Below, piece after piece: positions 31,555 to 42,470 of a stretch of DNA of 64,000 nucleotides. The position numbers were made by a program, and so were the translations under genes. How positions within the stretch are numbered: the first letter of the stretch is position 1; every line of letters starts with the position of its first letter. The DNA comes from Azolla caroliniana (taxonomy: Eukaryota > Polypodiophyta): positions 21,638,001 to 21,702,000 of the forward strand of contig JBHGNT010000003.1 of NCBI GenBank assembly GCA_043228905.1. Direction: 5' to 3'. The notes beneath the pieces are model-generated. The model had not been told where the DNA came from and did not search any database. It saw only the letters and a list, made by a program, of their open reading frames with translations.

Positions 31555-32316
31555 TGTCGTAGTGTAGGTTGCACACTATGTGGAAATTATATTTTTGTCC
31601 CTCCGGATAGAGAATGGAGTGCTCGGTGAGAACCGGAAGAAAACGGCATACCGGCAAGGAAGAGCCGGATAAAGAGACATAAATGTAAAAAAAAGAAGAA
31701 GGAAATACTCACTACTGCGCAGGGCGTGATTCGAACTTTGCACCTCCACGTTGACAAACCCCAACCTTACCATTACATTAACTTATCTTAAGTGTTTTAA
31801 ATATAGATTTAATACGTATAAGACCTTTATTTATGCATACCTTTATTAAAAGGTAAATCGTGTATTTTTTTAATATATGAAAAAGACGAGACACTAAAAA
31901 TAACTCATGCACATCTAGCGTGCATGAGCCCTATACTTAGGAAATAAAAAAGCATCACATGCACATTTAGTGGACATGAACACTTTTTGTAAAAAAAAAA
32001 AAACATGAAGACATGCTTAGCTCTTCCTTCCTTATATAAGGAGGAGAGAAATATGTAAAGGGTTGTTGATTATTTGGATTAAGAATTAATCAATACAAAA
32101 ATTATTCGTGGGATTCACGATTTAGACATCTACTTCTCTCTTAACACCCTAAGTACCAATTAATATAGTATACTCGTGTGATTCACGAGTTTCTTATCTT
32201 TCTCTTTGCTATTTACTCATAATTAATCTCTATCTCACGAACTTCTTTCTCCTAGTCCAAGACCTCTGTGGTTCCCACCCGACTCACGCAACGATCCGAA
32301 GCCGAAAGGCACGACA
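31555..32316 (+). repeat. G5 5' LTR
   Basis: It is 762 bp. A TATATAA box is at 32033-32039. A tRNA-like box pair on the minus strand lies at about 31726-31775. It matches 37984-38745. Confidence 0.95.
32033..32039 (+). promoter_or_regulatory. G5 LTR TATA box
   Basis: TATATAA lies within CCTTATATAAGG, a short palindrome, with an A tract about 40 bp upstream. The same box is in the 3' LTR at 38462-38468. Confidence 0.65.
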
Positions 32317-32320
32317 CAGT

Positions 32321-32338
32321 TGGTGAACCCGACGTGAA
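32321..32338 (+). promoter_or_regulatory. G5 primer-binding site
   Basis: TGGTGAACCCGACGTGAA lies 4 nt after the LTR. The same 18 nt are used by all other gypsy elements here despite different LTRs. Confidence 0.8.
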
Positions 32339-32354
32339 GACGGGTGGCAAGGAG

Positions 32355-34394
32355 ATGGAGGCTCAACAAGCTAACAATATGATGGCGATGTTCGAACGGA
32401 TGCTTCAAGAACAACGCACGATGTCAGAGATTTCGGCATCAGTAGAGCGGCTCATGCAACGCAACGGGCAATTTAATGGTAAGGATGTGTCGCGATATTT
32501 GCAGGACTACAAGGCGGAGATGCTCCGGTGCCGGGCTTCGGAAGGACTGCAAGTGACATCCTTTAACCGGGTGGCGATCGACGGGCTTCAAGGGAGTATC
32601 CACAGGTTGCAACAACAAAATCCGACGTGGGAAGCATTCGAAGAGGCGTTAAAGACCACGTTTGCCATCGAGGACTCCTCCAAGGCAACGCGGAGGGGAT
32701 TCGAGGATTGGGTGGAAACGTCAGGTAAGGGGCTGAAGGTCCTCGAAGTGTTTTCGACATTCGAAAGTCGGTTCGGGAGGTTGTCCGCGAGAGATCAAAC
32801 TATTCTTGCACCGGACAAAGTCATCATGTTTTTGCGAGCTGTGGACGTCCGGGACCGGAAAGATCTCGGAGTGCTTCTTGAGGACACGACCACCGAAAGC
32901 GGCCTCACCGAAACATGGGAAAGCGTGCGGGATATCGTCGCGCGGTACACGAAGAGGGGGCAATGGCTTGCCAACGAAGAAAAGAGGGTTTCGGAACCGA
33001 TTCCGAAACCGAGAACGGGACTGGAAGACCATCAACCGAGGGCTCGGGAGATTACGGCCGAGAAGGGAGTCGACGTGTCTACGGTGGAGCAGCTGCTGAA
33101 GGAGATGGAGAATCTAAAGATCGCGATGGTGAAGAAGTCGGATGACGGCCCCACAAGCTCCAAATATACGGATCGACGGTGCATATGGTGCGATAGCGCC
33201 GAACACGATCGGAGGGATTGCGACGACCATAAGGAGGCGCTACGACGGGATCTCATCTACTACGAGGGAAACCGGATTCATTCGATGGACTCTCGGAAGC
33301 CACTCCGACCGAACTTCCGGAAAGGCGGCATGAAGAAGGTGCTTGAGGAGGAGTTAGCGGCAAGAAGCAACTATGCGACAACCGCGGGAATATGTGTCGG
33401 GGAGTCATCGGGAGCGAAGGCGTCTTTCTGGCCGGAGGTGCTAGGAAACACCGAGAAAACCGACTCCAACGATATCCGAAACACCGCGGAAGGCGTCCGG
33501 GAAGCTACGGGATGGGAGTGCCCTGTCGACAAGAATAGCATATACGCCCTGTGTCAATTACATGAGGTGTATGTGGATGAGAAACGACGGCGCACGGAGG
33601 ATGCGGCCGGACCATCGAAGATACCGGAAAGCTGGAACTCCGGAGGTAAGGGAAAAGAAAAGGCGACTCCGGCATTCAAGCTCGCCTCGGACATAGAACA
33701 ACAAACCGACTTGAAAAGAGTGTTCGAGGAAAGAATCTTGGATAGCCGGGTAGATTTTTCGCTGCGGGAACTACTCGGAATAGCGAAGAAGGAGTTTCAC
33801 GATCTTCTCGTGGATCTCGTGAAAAGGAAGAGACAAAGTACGGAGGAAAATGCTCCAAGGGTGAATGCAAATACCGTTTCAATGAACGACACCGAAGTGG
33901 AAGGCGAAATTCCGAACTCTCACTATACAAGGCCACACTGGGCACGTGCGACTACGGAGACTCCGGTCCGAATCGGCAACATCAAAGAACCCGTGCTAGC
34001 ATTGATTGATCACGGATCGGAGATCAACTTGATGTCCAAGGAGTTCTACCGAAAGGGGAAGTGGCCTATAAACACCAACCATGGATGGAAGATTCGGGCA
34101 GCCACGAAAACGACAGAAGACCTATTTGCGGCTTGTCCGGATGTGACGGTAAAGATCAGAGATGTCAAAATTGACCAAAATTTCTTTGTGCAGGATGAGG
34201 TTTCACATTCTGTCATCCTCGGCCAACCCTTTATCACGGCTTCACGGATGGAGACGAAGGTGCTCGATAGTGGTGCGGCTTTTGCGCGAATTCGGAGCCA
34301 AAACGGAGGGAAATCCGTCCAATTCCTAACGGTGCCGGCAAATCACGAAAGGAACAAGAGGGAACTCTTGCCCCAAGTGAGAATGGATTTTTAA
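32355..34394 (+). CDS. gag: G5 gag-protease polyprotein
   Basis: It encodes 679 residues, intact. The start MEAQQANNMMAMF is the first ATG after the PBS; the open frame upstream runs through LTR and PBS. It has a capsid-like N-terminal half (WEAFEEALKTTF, FDDWVE-type blocks), a CCHC knuckle RRCIWCDSAEHDRRDC near residue 274, and protease LIDHGSEINLM near residue 549 followed by VILGQPFITASRM. It ends GAT TTT TAA on the heptamer GGATTTT, with pol continuing in the -1 frame. Confidence 0.92.
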   Translation: MEAQQANNMMAMFERMLQEQRTMSEISASVERLMQRNGQFNGKDVSRYLQDYKAEMLRCRASEGLQVTSFNRVAIDGLQGSIHRLQQQNPTWEAFEEALKTTFAIEDSSKATRRGFEDWVETSGKGLKVLEVFSTFESRFGRLSARDQTILAPDKVIMFLRAVDVRDRKDLGVLLEDTTTESGLTETWESVRDIVARYTKRGQWLANEEKRVSEPIPKPRTGLEDHQPRAREITAEKGVDVSTVEQLLKEMENLKIAMVKKSDDGPTSSKYTDRRCIWCDSAEHDRRDCDDHKEALRRDLIYYEGNRIHSMDSRKPLRPNFRKGGMKKVLEEELAARSNYATTAGICVGESSGAKASFWPEVLGNTEKTDSNDIRNTAEGVREATGWECPVDKNSIYALCQLHEVYVDEKRRRTEDAAGPSKIPESWNSGGKGKEKATPAFKLASDIEQQTDLKRVFEERILDSRVDFSLRELLGIAKKEFHDLLVDLVKRKRQSTEENAPRVNANTVSMNDTEVEGEIPNSHYTRPHWARATTETPVRIGNIKEPVLALIDHGSEINLMSKEFYRKGKWPINTNHGWKIRAATKTTEDLFAACPDVTVKIRDVKIDQNFFVQDEVSHSVILGQPFITASRMETKVLDSGAAFARIRSQNGGKSVQFLTVPANHERNKRELLPQVRMDF

Positions 34395-34448
34395 AGCGGA
34401 CTGTTGCGGAGTGGGGAATTGATAGTCCGAGAAGCCCTGATACCCCAC
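34385..34448 (+). promoter_or_regulatory. G5 predicted -1 frameshift signal
   Basis: The heptamer GGATTTT (34385-34391) is directly followed by TAA in the gag frame. Stem 1 is CGGACTGT (34397-34404) with ATAGTCCG (34422-34429), including one G-U pair. Stem 2 is GTGGGG (34411-34416) with CCCCAC (34443-34448). Loop sequences differ from G1 while stems are kept. The -1 frame is open through to pol. Confidence 0.75.
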
Positions 34449-37400
34449 ACAGGAAGAAAACTCTCGGAGCAAAACAAGTACGAATCGGGCCGGATGGGGC
34501 ATCTACGTACACGGCCGTAACCGGAGGAATGAAGAAACAATACCGACAAGTGGAGGATAAGTTACGGTCGGCATCAATAATAAAAGAAGACGAAGAAATC
34601 GTGGGAGTGATCGAGGAAGTGTTCTATGGGAATACACTACAACGGCTTGAAGAGCTTGCGGAAGATAAAAGCCAAGGGAACCGGGTAGTCCCGGTGGAAT
34701 CGGTCGAGATGTACGAGATCGTTGCGAAAATGGGGCCGGATGCGCTCCGCAAAGAAGAAGCAATGGTAAGTACGAAATACAAGACCGTGGAGAAGAAGGT
34801 GAAACCGGCCGCGGGACCACTACCCGCCGATAGCGAACAAAAGAAGAAAGAAGTCTCGGGAGATCCGACACTTCGGAAGTCCGTGGATATCGGACATGCC
34901 TTCACAGATGAGACCCGGAAGAAACTTCGGATCGGTGGAGGTGGGTTCCTCTTACAAGAAGAAGAAAAACGGTTTCAAGAGATGTTGGAGCAACATGGCA
35001 AAGCATTCGCGTTCACATCGAGGGAGATCGGATGCATTGATCCAAAGATAGTGGAGCCGATGGTGATTTTCACGATTGATCATGTACCGTGGAACCTGAA
35101 GCCGATTCCGGTGCCACGGGCGCATATTCCGAAAGTCATCGACTTGCTCAAGGAGAAGGTGGCGATGGGGATTCTAGAGCCATCAAGTGCTCCGTACTCA
35201 AATCGATGGTTTACGGTTCCGAAGAAGAATGGGTCACTCCGATTCATCCAAGACTTGCAACCGGTGAACAAGGTCACGATCCGGAACTCGGGAGTCGGTC
35301 CGATAGTGGACGAATTCGCGGAAGCTTTTGCCAGACGTGCGATATACTCCATCGGGGACCTATACTCGGGGTATGACCAATTCCAACTAGCTGTGGAGAG
35401 CCGAGACATCACTACCATGCGGACACCGATAGGACTAGTTCGAATGTGCACACTACCACAAGGAGCGACAAACTCGGTTGCACATATGATGAACGCGATG
35501 AACAAGGTGCTTCGAGATTGCATCCCGGAGATAACGATGCCGTTTCTAGATGACATTCCGATGAAAGGATGCGCGGTGGAAGAAAAAGATGAGACTATGG
35601 ATGATCGGGGATGCCGAAAGTTCGTGGTCGACCATATTCATGATTGCGAGAAAGTGTTGCGAAAGCTAGAAGATGTGCACCTAACACTTTCCGGGGAGAA
35701 ATCGGCATTCGGGCAAGAAGAAATATTGGTGGTCGGACATCTATGTGGACCCTACGGCCGAAGACCGTCACCAACAAAGATCGATGCGATTCAAGCTATG
35801 AAGGAAGTATGTGAGTCAACATCGGAAGTCCGAAGGTTTCTGGGTGCGTGTGCATTCTATCACATATGGATTCCGCACTATGCACATATAGCGGACCCGC
35901 TCTATCACTTGTTGCGGAAAGGTAAGAAATTCGAGTGGAAACCGGAACACACTAAAGCCATGAGGAAGCTCAAGAAGACACTATGGAGGGCGGAATCACT
36001 TAAGAAGCCAAGCTACGAGCGGCCAATCATAGTAACGGTTGATACAAGTCCAACCGGTATCGGGTGGGTCATCAATCAAGCCGACTCGGATGGTTCGCGG
36101 TATCCGATCCGATTTGGAGCAAAGGTCCTCAACGAAAGGCAACGCGGATATGCACAAGTCAAAAGAGAATTGTGGGTAGTCGTGTCGGCGATAAAATTGG
36201 ATCGGGATTATTTGATCGGAGCTGAAGTGGTGATCGAGACGGATTGTCTTCCGATACTCGGGATGATGCGGTGTTGTACGATACCGGATGTGGATATGCT
36301 AAGGTGGATTGCATATGTCAAGTCACTTAATCCGGAGGTTCGACACATCTCGGGGAAGGACAACGCGGTAGCGGACATGTTATCGAGGGCGCGGTTTGAA
36401 GACGACATAACCGAATCAGATAATGAAGAAGTTTCCGAAGACTACTTCACGTCAGAACACATATGCCGAGTGAACGTGATCCGAGAATTCCGGGAAGAAG
36501 AATACGAGGGGGAAACCTTGATGATCGGGAAGATGCTACAAGAGGTCGAGGATTCAACCAATGATAAAGAAAGGAGAGCCGAGATCCGAAGGAAGAAGAG
36601 GCAAGTCCAAAAGTTCTTCTTGGAAAACGGTTTAATATGGAGGACGCCGAAAAGACCGGATGGGATACCACTTCGAGTAGTCGGGACGAAAGAGCAACGA
36701 AACCGGATAATGTCCGAGTTCCACGAATCCGATTGGGCTGGACATCGAGGAACATGGGCAACTTTTGTGAAAATCAAGCAAAGATATTGGTCGAAGAACA
36801 TGTATAAAGATGTCGCGGAGTTCACAGAAAGCTGCGAGAAATGTCAAGTCTACTCCGGGGTCCGACACCGAGATGAGCTGCATCCGACATTCTCACCGAC
36901 AATCAACTTCAAGTGGATGGTCGACATTGTAGCTATGCCGACCGGGATTGGACAAAAGAAATACTTGGTGTTAGCTCGAGAAGATCTCACAAACCAAGTT
37001 GAAGGTCGAGCGCTTCGGAGGAAAACGTGTGCCGCGGTGTGCCAATTTCTTTTGGAAGAAGTGTTTTGTAGGTACGGCTGCGTAGGACAAGTGATTGCGG
37101 ACCGGGGAGAACTCGACTCGGACAAAGCTAGGGGATTCTTCGCCAAACATGGAGTTCGGTTAACGTTGACAACGGCCTACAATCCGGAGGCCAACGGGAA
37201 GATCGAACGAGGACATAGTCCGATCGTGAAAGCACTTGCGAAGGCATGCGACGGAAGGGTGAAGGATTGGCCACAAATGCTTCCGTATGCACTATGGGCG
37301 GATCGGACGACGCATAGCTCCGTGACCGGTTACATGCCGGCAGAACTCATGACCGGACAAGCACCGGTAATGCCAACGGAAACCGCAATCGCGACATGGA

Positions 37401-37996
37401 CAATACTACCGTGGAAGGAAGAGATGAGCCGGGAAGAACTACTAGCGGTCCGGATACGACAACTGGAGGGAAGACCGAAAGATGTAGCGGAAGTGTCACG
37501 CCGACAACAAGAAGCACGGTTCCGGAACAAAAGCCGGTTCGACACAAAGCACCGACTACGACCGAGGAGGATTGAAGAAGGAGATTGGGTGATCGTCTAT
37601 GATAGTAGCTTGGACCATCAACATACAACGATGCGGAAATTCGCGAAAAGGTGGTTCGGGCCGTACGAGGTTCGGAAGGTCTTCGACAACGGGACGTACC
37701 GACTGTCCGAGTTGGATGGAACAATACTACGAGTGCCTATAGCCGGGAAGCGGGTGAAGATTTTCAAGAAGCGGACCGACGACAAACCTTATGTGATCCA
37801 AGTCGAGGCCGACAACGAGGAGCAATCGGACGAAGACCACAATGATGCGAGAAGCGAAGAAAGTGGATTACAACTCATAGTCGACATAAGGGGAGAATCG
37901 GAGGAAGCTTCGGATGAAGACGGATACGAAGAATCAAGAACTTCGGCACATACCGGAGGATGTGCGGGTTTGGAGGGGGCGAGTGTCGTAGTGTAG
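34395..37996 (+). CDS. pol: G5 pol polyprotein (RT, RNase H, integrase)
   Basis: It is an intact frame, -1 relative to gag; the first ATG is 34529 (1155 residues from there). It has a linker, then RT with VPKKNGSLRFIQDLQPVNK, DLYSGYDQFQLAVE and FLDDIPMKGC. RNase H has VTVDTSPTGIGWVINQ, YLIGAEVVIETDCLPIL and HISGKDNAVADMLSR. The integrase has an HHCC finger (CEKCQVYS) and catalytic residues in VDIVAMP, ADRGELDS and NGKIERGH, then WFGPYEV (GPY/F-type). There is no chromodomain; the tail is acidic. The stop codon lies 13 nt inside the 3' LTR. Expression most likely needs frameshifting; initiation at 34529 is the alternative. Confidence 0.92.
37972..37983 (+). promoter_or_regulatory. G5 polypurine tract
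   Basis: GGAGGGGGCGAG abuts the 3' LTR and lies within the pol frame, as in G1. Confidence 0.8.
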
Positions 37997-38745
37997 GTTG
38001 CACACTATGTGGAAATTATATTTTTGTCCCTCCGGATAGAGAATGGAGTGCTCGGTGAGAACCGGAAGAAAACGGCATACCGGCAAGGAAGAGCCGGATA
38101 AAGAGACATAAATGTAAAAAAAAGAAGAAGGAAATACTCACTACTGCGCAGGGCGTGATTCGAACTTTGCACCTCCACGTTGACAAACCCCAACCTTACC
38201 ATTACATTAACTTATCTTAAGTGTTTTAAATATAGATTTAATACGTATAAGACCTTTATTTATGCATACCTTTATTAAAAGGTAAATCGTGTATTTTTTT
38301 AATATATGAAAAAGACGAGACACTAAAAATAACTCATGCACATCTAGCGTGCATGAGCCCTATACTTAGGAAATAAAAAAGCATCACATGCACATTTAGT
38401 GGACATGAACACTTTTTGTAAAAAAAAAAAAACATGAAGACATGCTTAGCTCTTCCTTCCTTATATAAGGAGGAGAGAAATATGTAAAGGGTTGTTGATT
38501 ATTTGGATTAAGAATTAATCAATACAAAAATTATTCGTGGGATTCACGATTTAGACATCTACTTCTCTCTTAACACCCTAAGTACCAATTAATATAGTAT
38601 ACTCGTGTGATTCACGAGTTTCTTATCTTTCTCTTTGCTATTTACTCATAATTAATCTCTATCTCACGAACTTCTTTCTCCTAGTCCAAGACCTCTGTGG
38701 TTCCCACCCGACTCACGCAACGATCCGGAGCCGAAAGGCACGACA
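37984..38745 (+). repeat. G5 3' LTR
   Basis: It is 762 bp; the only difference noticed from the 5' LTR is GAAGCC/GGAGCC near the end. Confidence 0.95.
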
Positions 38746-40587
38746 ACGCGTCGCCGCCCGTATTTTCCACCCGTGCTTGGTGTTGATCAGCCATTTTCCC
38801 TTCTTATAGAAGTCCATGGACATCAAATTGATTTCTGAACCATGGTCCACCAACGCCACCACCGGTTCATGAACATCTCCGATCTTCACGGGGGTCTCCG
38901 TGGTCGCTCTGGACCAATGCGGCCTCGAATTGTGGCTCTCCGCCAACTCGTCTTCCAGCGCCATGTCCTCTATGTGCGTCGTCCGCACCTCCACCGGCTT
39001 CTCCTGTTCTGTCTCCGTCGACAGCCTCTTCCTCTTCACCAAGTCTATGATGGAGTCGTGGAACTCCTTCTTGGTGATCCCGAGCACTTCCCTCAGCGAT
39101 AGCTCCACCTTGCTGTCGAGGATTCGTTCCTCCAGGACCTTTCACAGGTCCGTGGATCTTTCGATTTCTGTGCCCAGCCGATACCCGCCCTTCTTGGGAT
39201 TATCCTGGGCACCGGTTACAACGGCCTCATTCCGTCTTTGCCCGAATCGAGTTTCATATCGCTGCGAGGGCCCGACCCCTCCGGTTTTCCCTACCCGCTT
39301 GTCCTCCACCAGAGCCTCGTAGTTTTGACAAGTGGCTTCGACGAAGCCCGTCTTTTCTTCCACCGGGTCACTCCACCCAGTTACCTCTTGGACCCGTTTT
39401 TCCGCACGGTCCACATCTTCTTTTCTCAGCCGTGCGCCGGCGAGGCCTTCCAGCATCGTCAGCCAGAACCCGTCTTTGTTCGTCTTCAGGGCCTCGCCAC
39501 CCCCAACCCGAATACCAGCTGACGTCGAGTAGTGGACGGTCTCCGCGTGACGAGCCGCCACCTCCTCCATCAGCCTTTTCATACCCCCTCGCCCAACGTT
39601 CAAGTTCAGGGCCCTTCGGGTCTCGCTAGCGTGCACCCGACCGTTCCACAGGTACACCAAGTTGCTTCTCATCGCCTCGGCGAAGTCCCCGCAGTCCTTC
39701 CGGATGTGCCCAACCGCGTCACACCACATGCACCTGTTTTCAGCCAGAGGTCGTCGGTCACGGGCCTGTTCGCCACCATCCCTCCGTGCTTGGGCGATAT
39801 GGAGATCCTTTACCATCCGCGTCAGCTCCTCCAGAGCTGCTCCCCCGGACGAGCCATTGACCATGCCGGTTGAAGCCGACCCGGTCTCGAGCCAATCTCG
39901 GGTCTCTTCCCTTCACGTTGGTGGTGTTGGCTCGAGCTTCCTTGCTGCGACAGAGCCCGCCCCTGTCGATCCTTTGTCAACCCATTCCCGCCGTTTGTCG
40001 AAACGGCCACAGACCCTTTTCACCATGGACCAGTCGGCCGTCAGCCCGTCATCAGTCTCCAATAGGAGGCCTACCTGCTCCCGATCCCACTCGTCAACCG
40101 ACTTAACAAACAATAGGACACGGCTTGTGTCCAGAACGGTCCGGTCAAGCACCGAGAGGCGCGTGAAGCGTTCCTCAAACTCCCGAAGGAGCACTGACGT
40201 GTTCCTTCCTTTGTCGCCTAACTCCACCCACTCCATGAAGTCTCGCTTCGAAAGTCGAAGCACATCTTCAAGCCCGTATCTTTCGAGGAGCCGACCTTCG
40301 AACTCCCCCCAGGTCCGGCTCTCGGACCGTACCTCGAGCACCTCCGTATGGATACCCGGCATCGCCACTCGAGGGAATCCGGCTAGACGCCTCTCTTCCG
40401 GAATGTCCCTCATTACCATCTCAGCCCGGTAGGACGCCAAGTAGCTCGTGGCATCCTTTCCACTAAACCGGCCGATCGTACCGACAACCGCCTCGATAGC
40501 CCTATCAAGGGCGCCAATGCCTTCGTGCGCACTCACTATACGGTCTACAGCCGAAGCCATGGCTTCTGCAAGGTCCGACCCCCTCAT
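38746..40587 (-). pseudogene. G1b gag-protease, N-terminal part
   Basis: The minus strand starts at 40587 with MRGSDLAEAMASAVDRI, as in G1. It has the CCHC knuckle CMWCDAVGHIRKDC and the protease VDHGSEINLM, cut by G5. Two TGA codons (39913-39915, 39142-39144) replace CGA arginine codons of G1. Otherwise the frame is continuous. Confidence 0.88.
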
Positions 40588-40608
40588 CTTCTACTCCTCT
40601 GCCGCCTG

Positions 40609-40626
40609 TTCACGTCGGGTTCACCA
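40609..40626 (-). promoter_or_regulatory. G1b primer-binding site
   Basis: The minus strand reads TGGTGAACCCGACGTGAA, 4 nt from the 5' LTR. Confidence 0.8.
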
Positions 40627-40630
40627 AATA

Positions 40631-41318
40631 TGTCGCGTTGTTACGCGCGTGCGTGGAGAACAAGGCGGGACCACTGGGGTCTTGGACCGAGGAATAGGTG
40701 AGGAAAAGAGAGAGAGAGAGAGAGAGACTCACTCACGTATAGACAAAGAAGCACACGGGGACGCGTCACAACAACAAAGCAGACGCCAGTCGAGAACACT
40801 AGAGTGTGTATGTAAATATAGGCATGTATTTGTATGTATGCAGACGACTCGAACGATTACAGCCGACCAGGTCGGCGAGGTGGGTGCCGACGCCTGATCA
40901 CCCACACACACAGGAGAGCAAGATGGAGATTCTGCCGGAAGCACACAGGCGTTCCACGGAGCAGAATCAGCCTCCTGAGAGCCTGCGCAAAAGAAAGCTA
41001 TGGAGAACGACAGAGAAGAAGAGCTCGGTCCCAGTCCGACAGCACTTCGTTCCCTTTAGCGCGCGCGATATCTTCTCTCCCCCGTCTCCCTCTCTTTTAT
41101 AGCCCAAGGAGGGAGGTCGTTTCACCCGTTTACATCACATTAATTCTCTGTCCTTTTGGACAGAGATACTCCTCGATTTACCTTATAGAATATTGCTACC
41201 TAGGAGTTAACCTTTGTGCCTACCTATCTACTATACGACAAGGGACGCGCCCACGTATAAGGGCCGATACACACTCACTATACACGGTTTGCGCCTGGGG
41301 ACGGTTTTCTTCACGACA
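40631..41318 (-). repeat. G1b 5' LTR
   Basis: It is 688 bp, TGTCGTGAAG...GCGACA on the minus strand, related to but clearly diverged from the G1 LTR. A (GA)n tract lies at 40708-40727, and a CTATAAAAGAG-type box near 41092-41102. Confidence 0.85.
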
Positions 41319-42205
41319 CCGTATGCAAATTTCTACTCAAAGAGGTCGCTTGCCGATACGGATGTGTGGGAAAGATAGTGGCCGACCGAGGGGATCTAGA
41401 TGCACACAAAGCAATGGAGCTCTTCGAGCGACTAGGCGTAAACCTCTCCCTCACAACTGCCTATAATCCGGAAGCAAATGGGAAGATCGAGCGAGGGCAT
41501 GGGCCGATAGTCAAAGCCATCGTACGAGCATGCGATGGTCGAGTTGGGAATTGGCTGCGATTATTGACCTATGCATTGTGGGTTGATAGAATTATGCACA
41601 GTTCCGTGACAGGCTATATGCCAGCAGAGCTCATGTATGGACAGAAACCAATAATGCCCATCGAGAGGACGATCGCCTCATGGGTAACAATACCATGGGA
41701 GAATGAGATGAGCCAGGAAGAATTATTGGTGGCACGAATAAGGCAACTCGAAAGAAGACCCGAAGACCTAGAGAATGCGCAAAAGATAATGGAGACAACC
41801 CGCATGAAGAATAAGATTCGGTTTGATAAGACACACTGACTATGTGTCAAGAAGATTGAAGAAGGAGATTGGGTATTGGTCTACGATAATAGCCTGGAAA
41901 ACCAACACAGGACGACAAGGAAGTTCGCAAGAATGTGGTTCGGACCATATGTGGTGATGAGTGCCAACGACAACGCCACCTACCAGCTCGTGGAGCTAGA
42001 CGGATCAAGGTTGGCCATACCCATTACGGGGAAAAGAGTAAAGATATTCAAGAAAAGACAAGATGAGGGTCCTAACCTAGATGACCTCAACAATGAAGAT
42101 AATACGACGGGACCCACAAATGTGAGCGAGGTTGATGAGGACATGGAGGAAATTGATCGATCACCATAGCCGAAATCTCACACTCACTTCTTGGCACGTA
42201 CCCGA
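41319..42205 (+). pseudogene. Gypsy integrase fragment (F), catalytic core and C-terminus
   Basis: The + frame reads FLLKEVACRYGCVGKIVADRG, then NPEANGKIERGHGPIVKA, then HSSVTGYMPAELMYGQKP. After a TGA (41837-41839) it continues with KKIEEGDWVLVYDNS and MWFGPYVV, ending SWHVPEDVR. It starts just after the block at which the integrase piece at 29583 stops, about 20 residues missing, so both are probably one gene into which G1b inserted. Confidence 0.8.
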
Positions 42206-42413
42206 GGACGTGCGGGAGACGTCCTTGCACCCGGTCATACTGGGAGAGTACATTACGGCAGCGCGGATGGAGACCAAGGTGCTAGACAACGGGTCCGCTT
42301 ACGCGAGGGTCAAGAGTCAAGACGGGCGTCATTCGGTCCAGTTCCTGACGGTGCGACCGAATCACGAGCGAAACCGCGAGTCCCTCGGTGGTGAGAACTG
42401 AGAGGATTTTTAG
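42206..42413 (+). pseudogene. Gypsy gag-protease C-terminus fused behind integrase (G6)
   Basis: The open frame passes from the integrase end PEDVR straight into ETSLHPVILGEYITAARM, the last part of a gypsy protease, with no PPT or LTR between. A premature TGA is at 42399-42401, then GAT TTT TAG at 42405-42413. The joint has short homology (GTGCGGGAGACGTC against GTGCAGGAGACGTC in G1). Confidence 0.8.
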
Positions 42414-42470
42414 AGAGGGCTGTCAAGGTGTGGGGCCGCAACAGTCCGGACACTCCGGGAAAACCCCACA
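42404..42470 (+). promoter_or_regulatory. G6 copy of the gag/pol frameshift signal
   Basis: GGATTTT (42404-42410) plus TAG. Stem 1 is GGGCTGT (42417-42423) with ACAGTCC (42441-42447). Stem 2 is TGTGGGG (42429-42435) with CCCCACA (42464-42470). It is the longest stem 2 of the four copies. Confidence 0.7.

Larger units (their letters stand above)
31555..38745 (+). mobile_element. G5: complete, intact Ty3/gypsy retrotransposon inside G1b
   Basis: It has two 762-bp LTRs (TGTCGTAG...ACGACA) differing at about one position, PBS, PPT, and intact gag-protease and pol frames. The flanks are ACGT (31551-31554) and ACGC (38746-38749), a 4-bp target duplication with one change. The host gag frame is restored exactly when 4 bp are counted as duplicated. 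It is a candidate autonomous element distinct from the G1 family in LTR and gag sequence. Confidence 0.95.
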
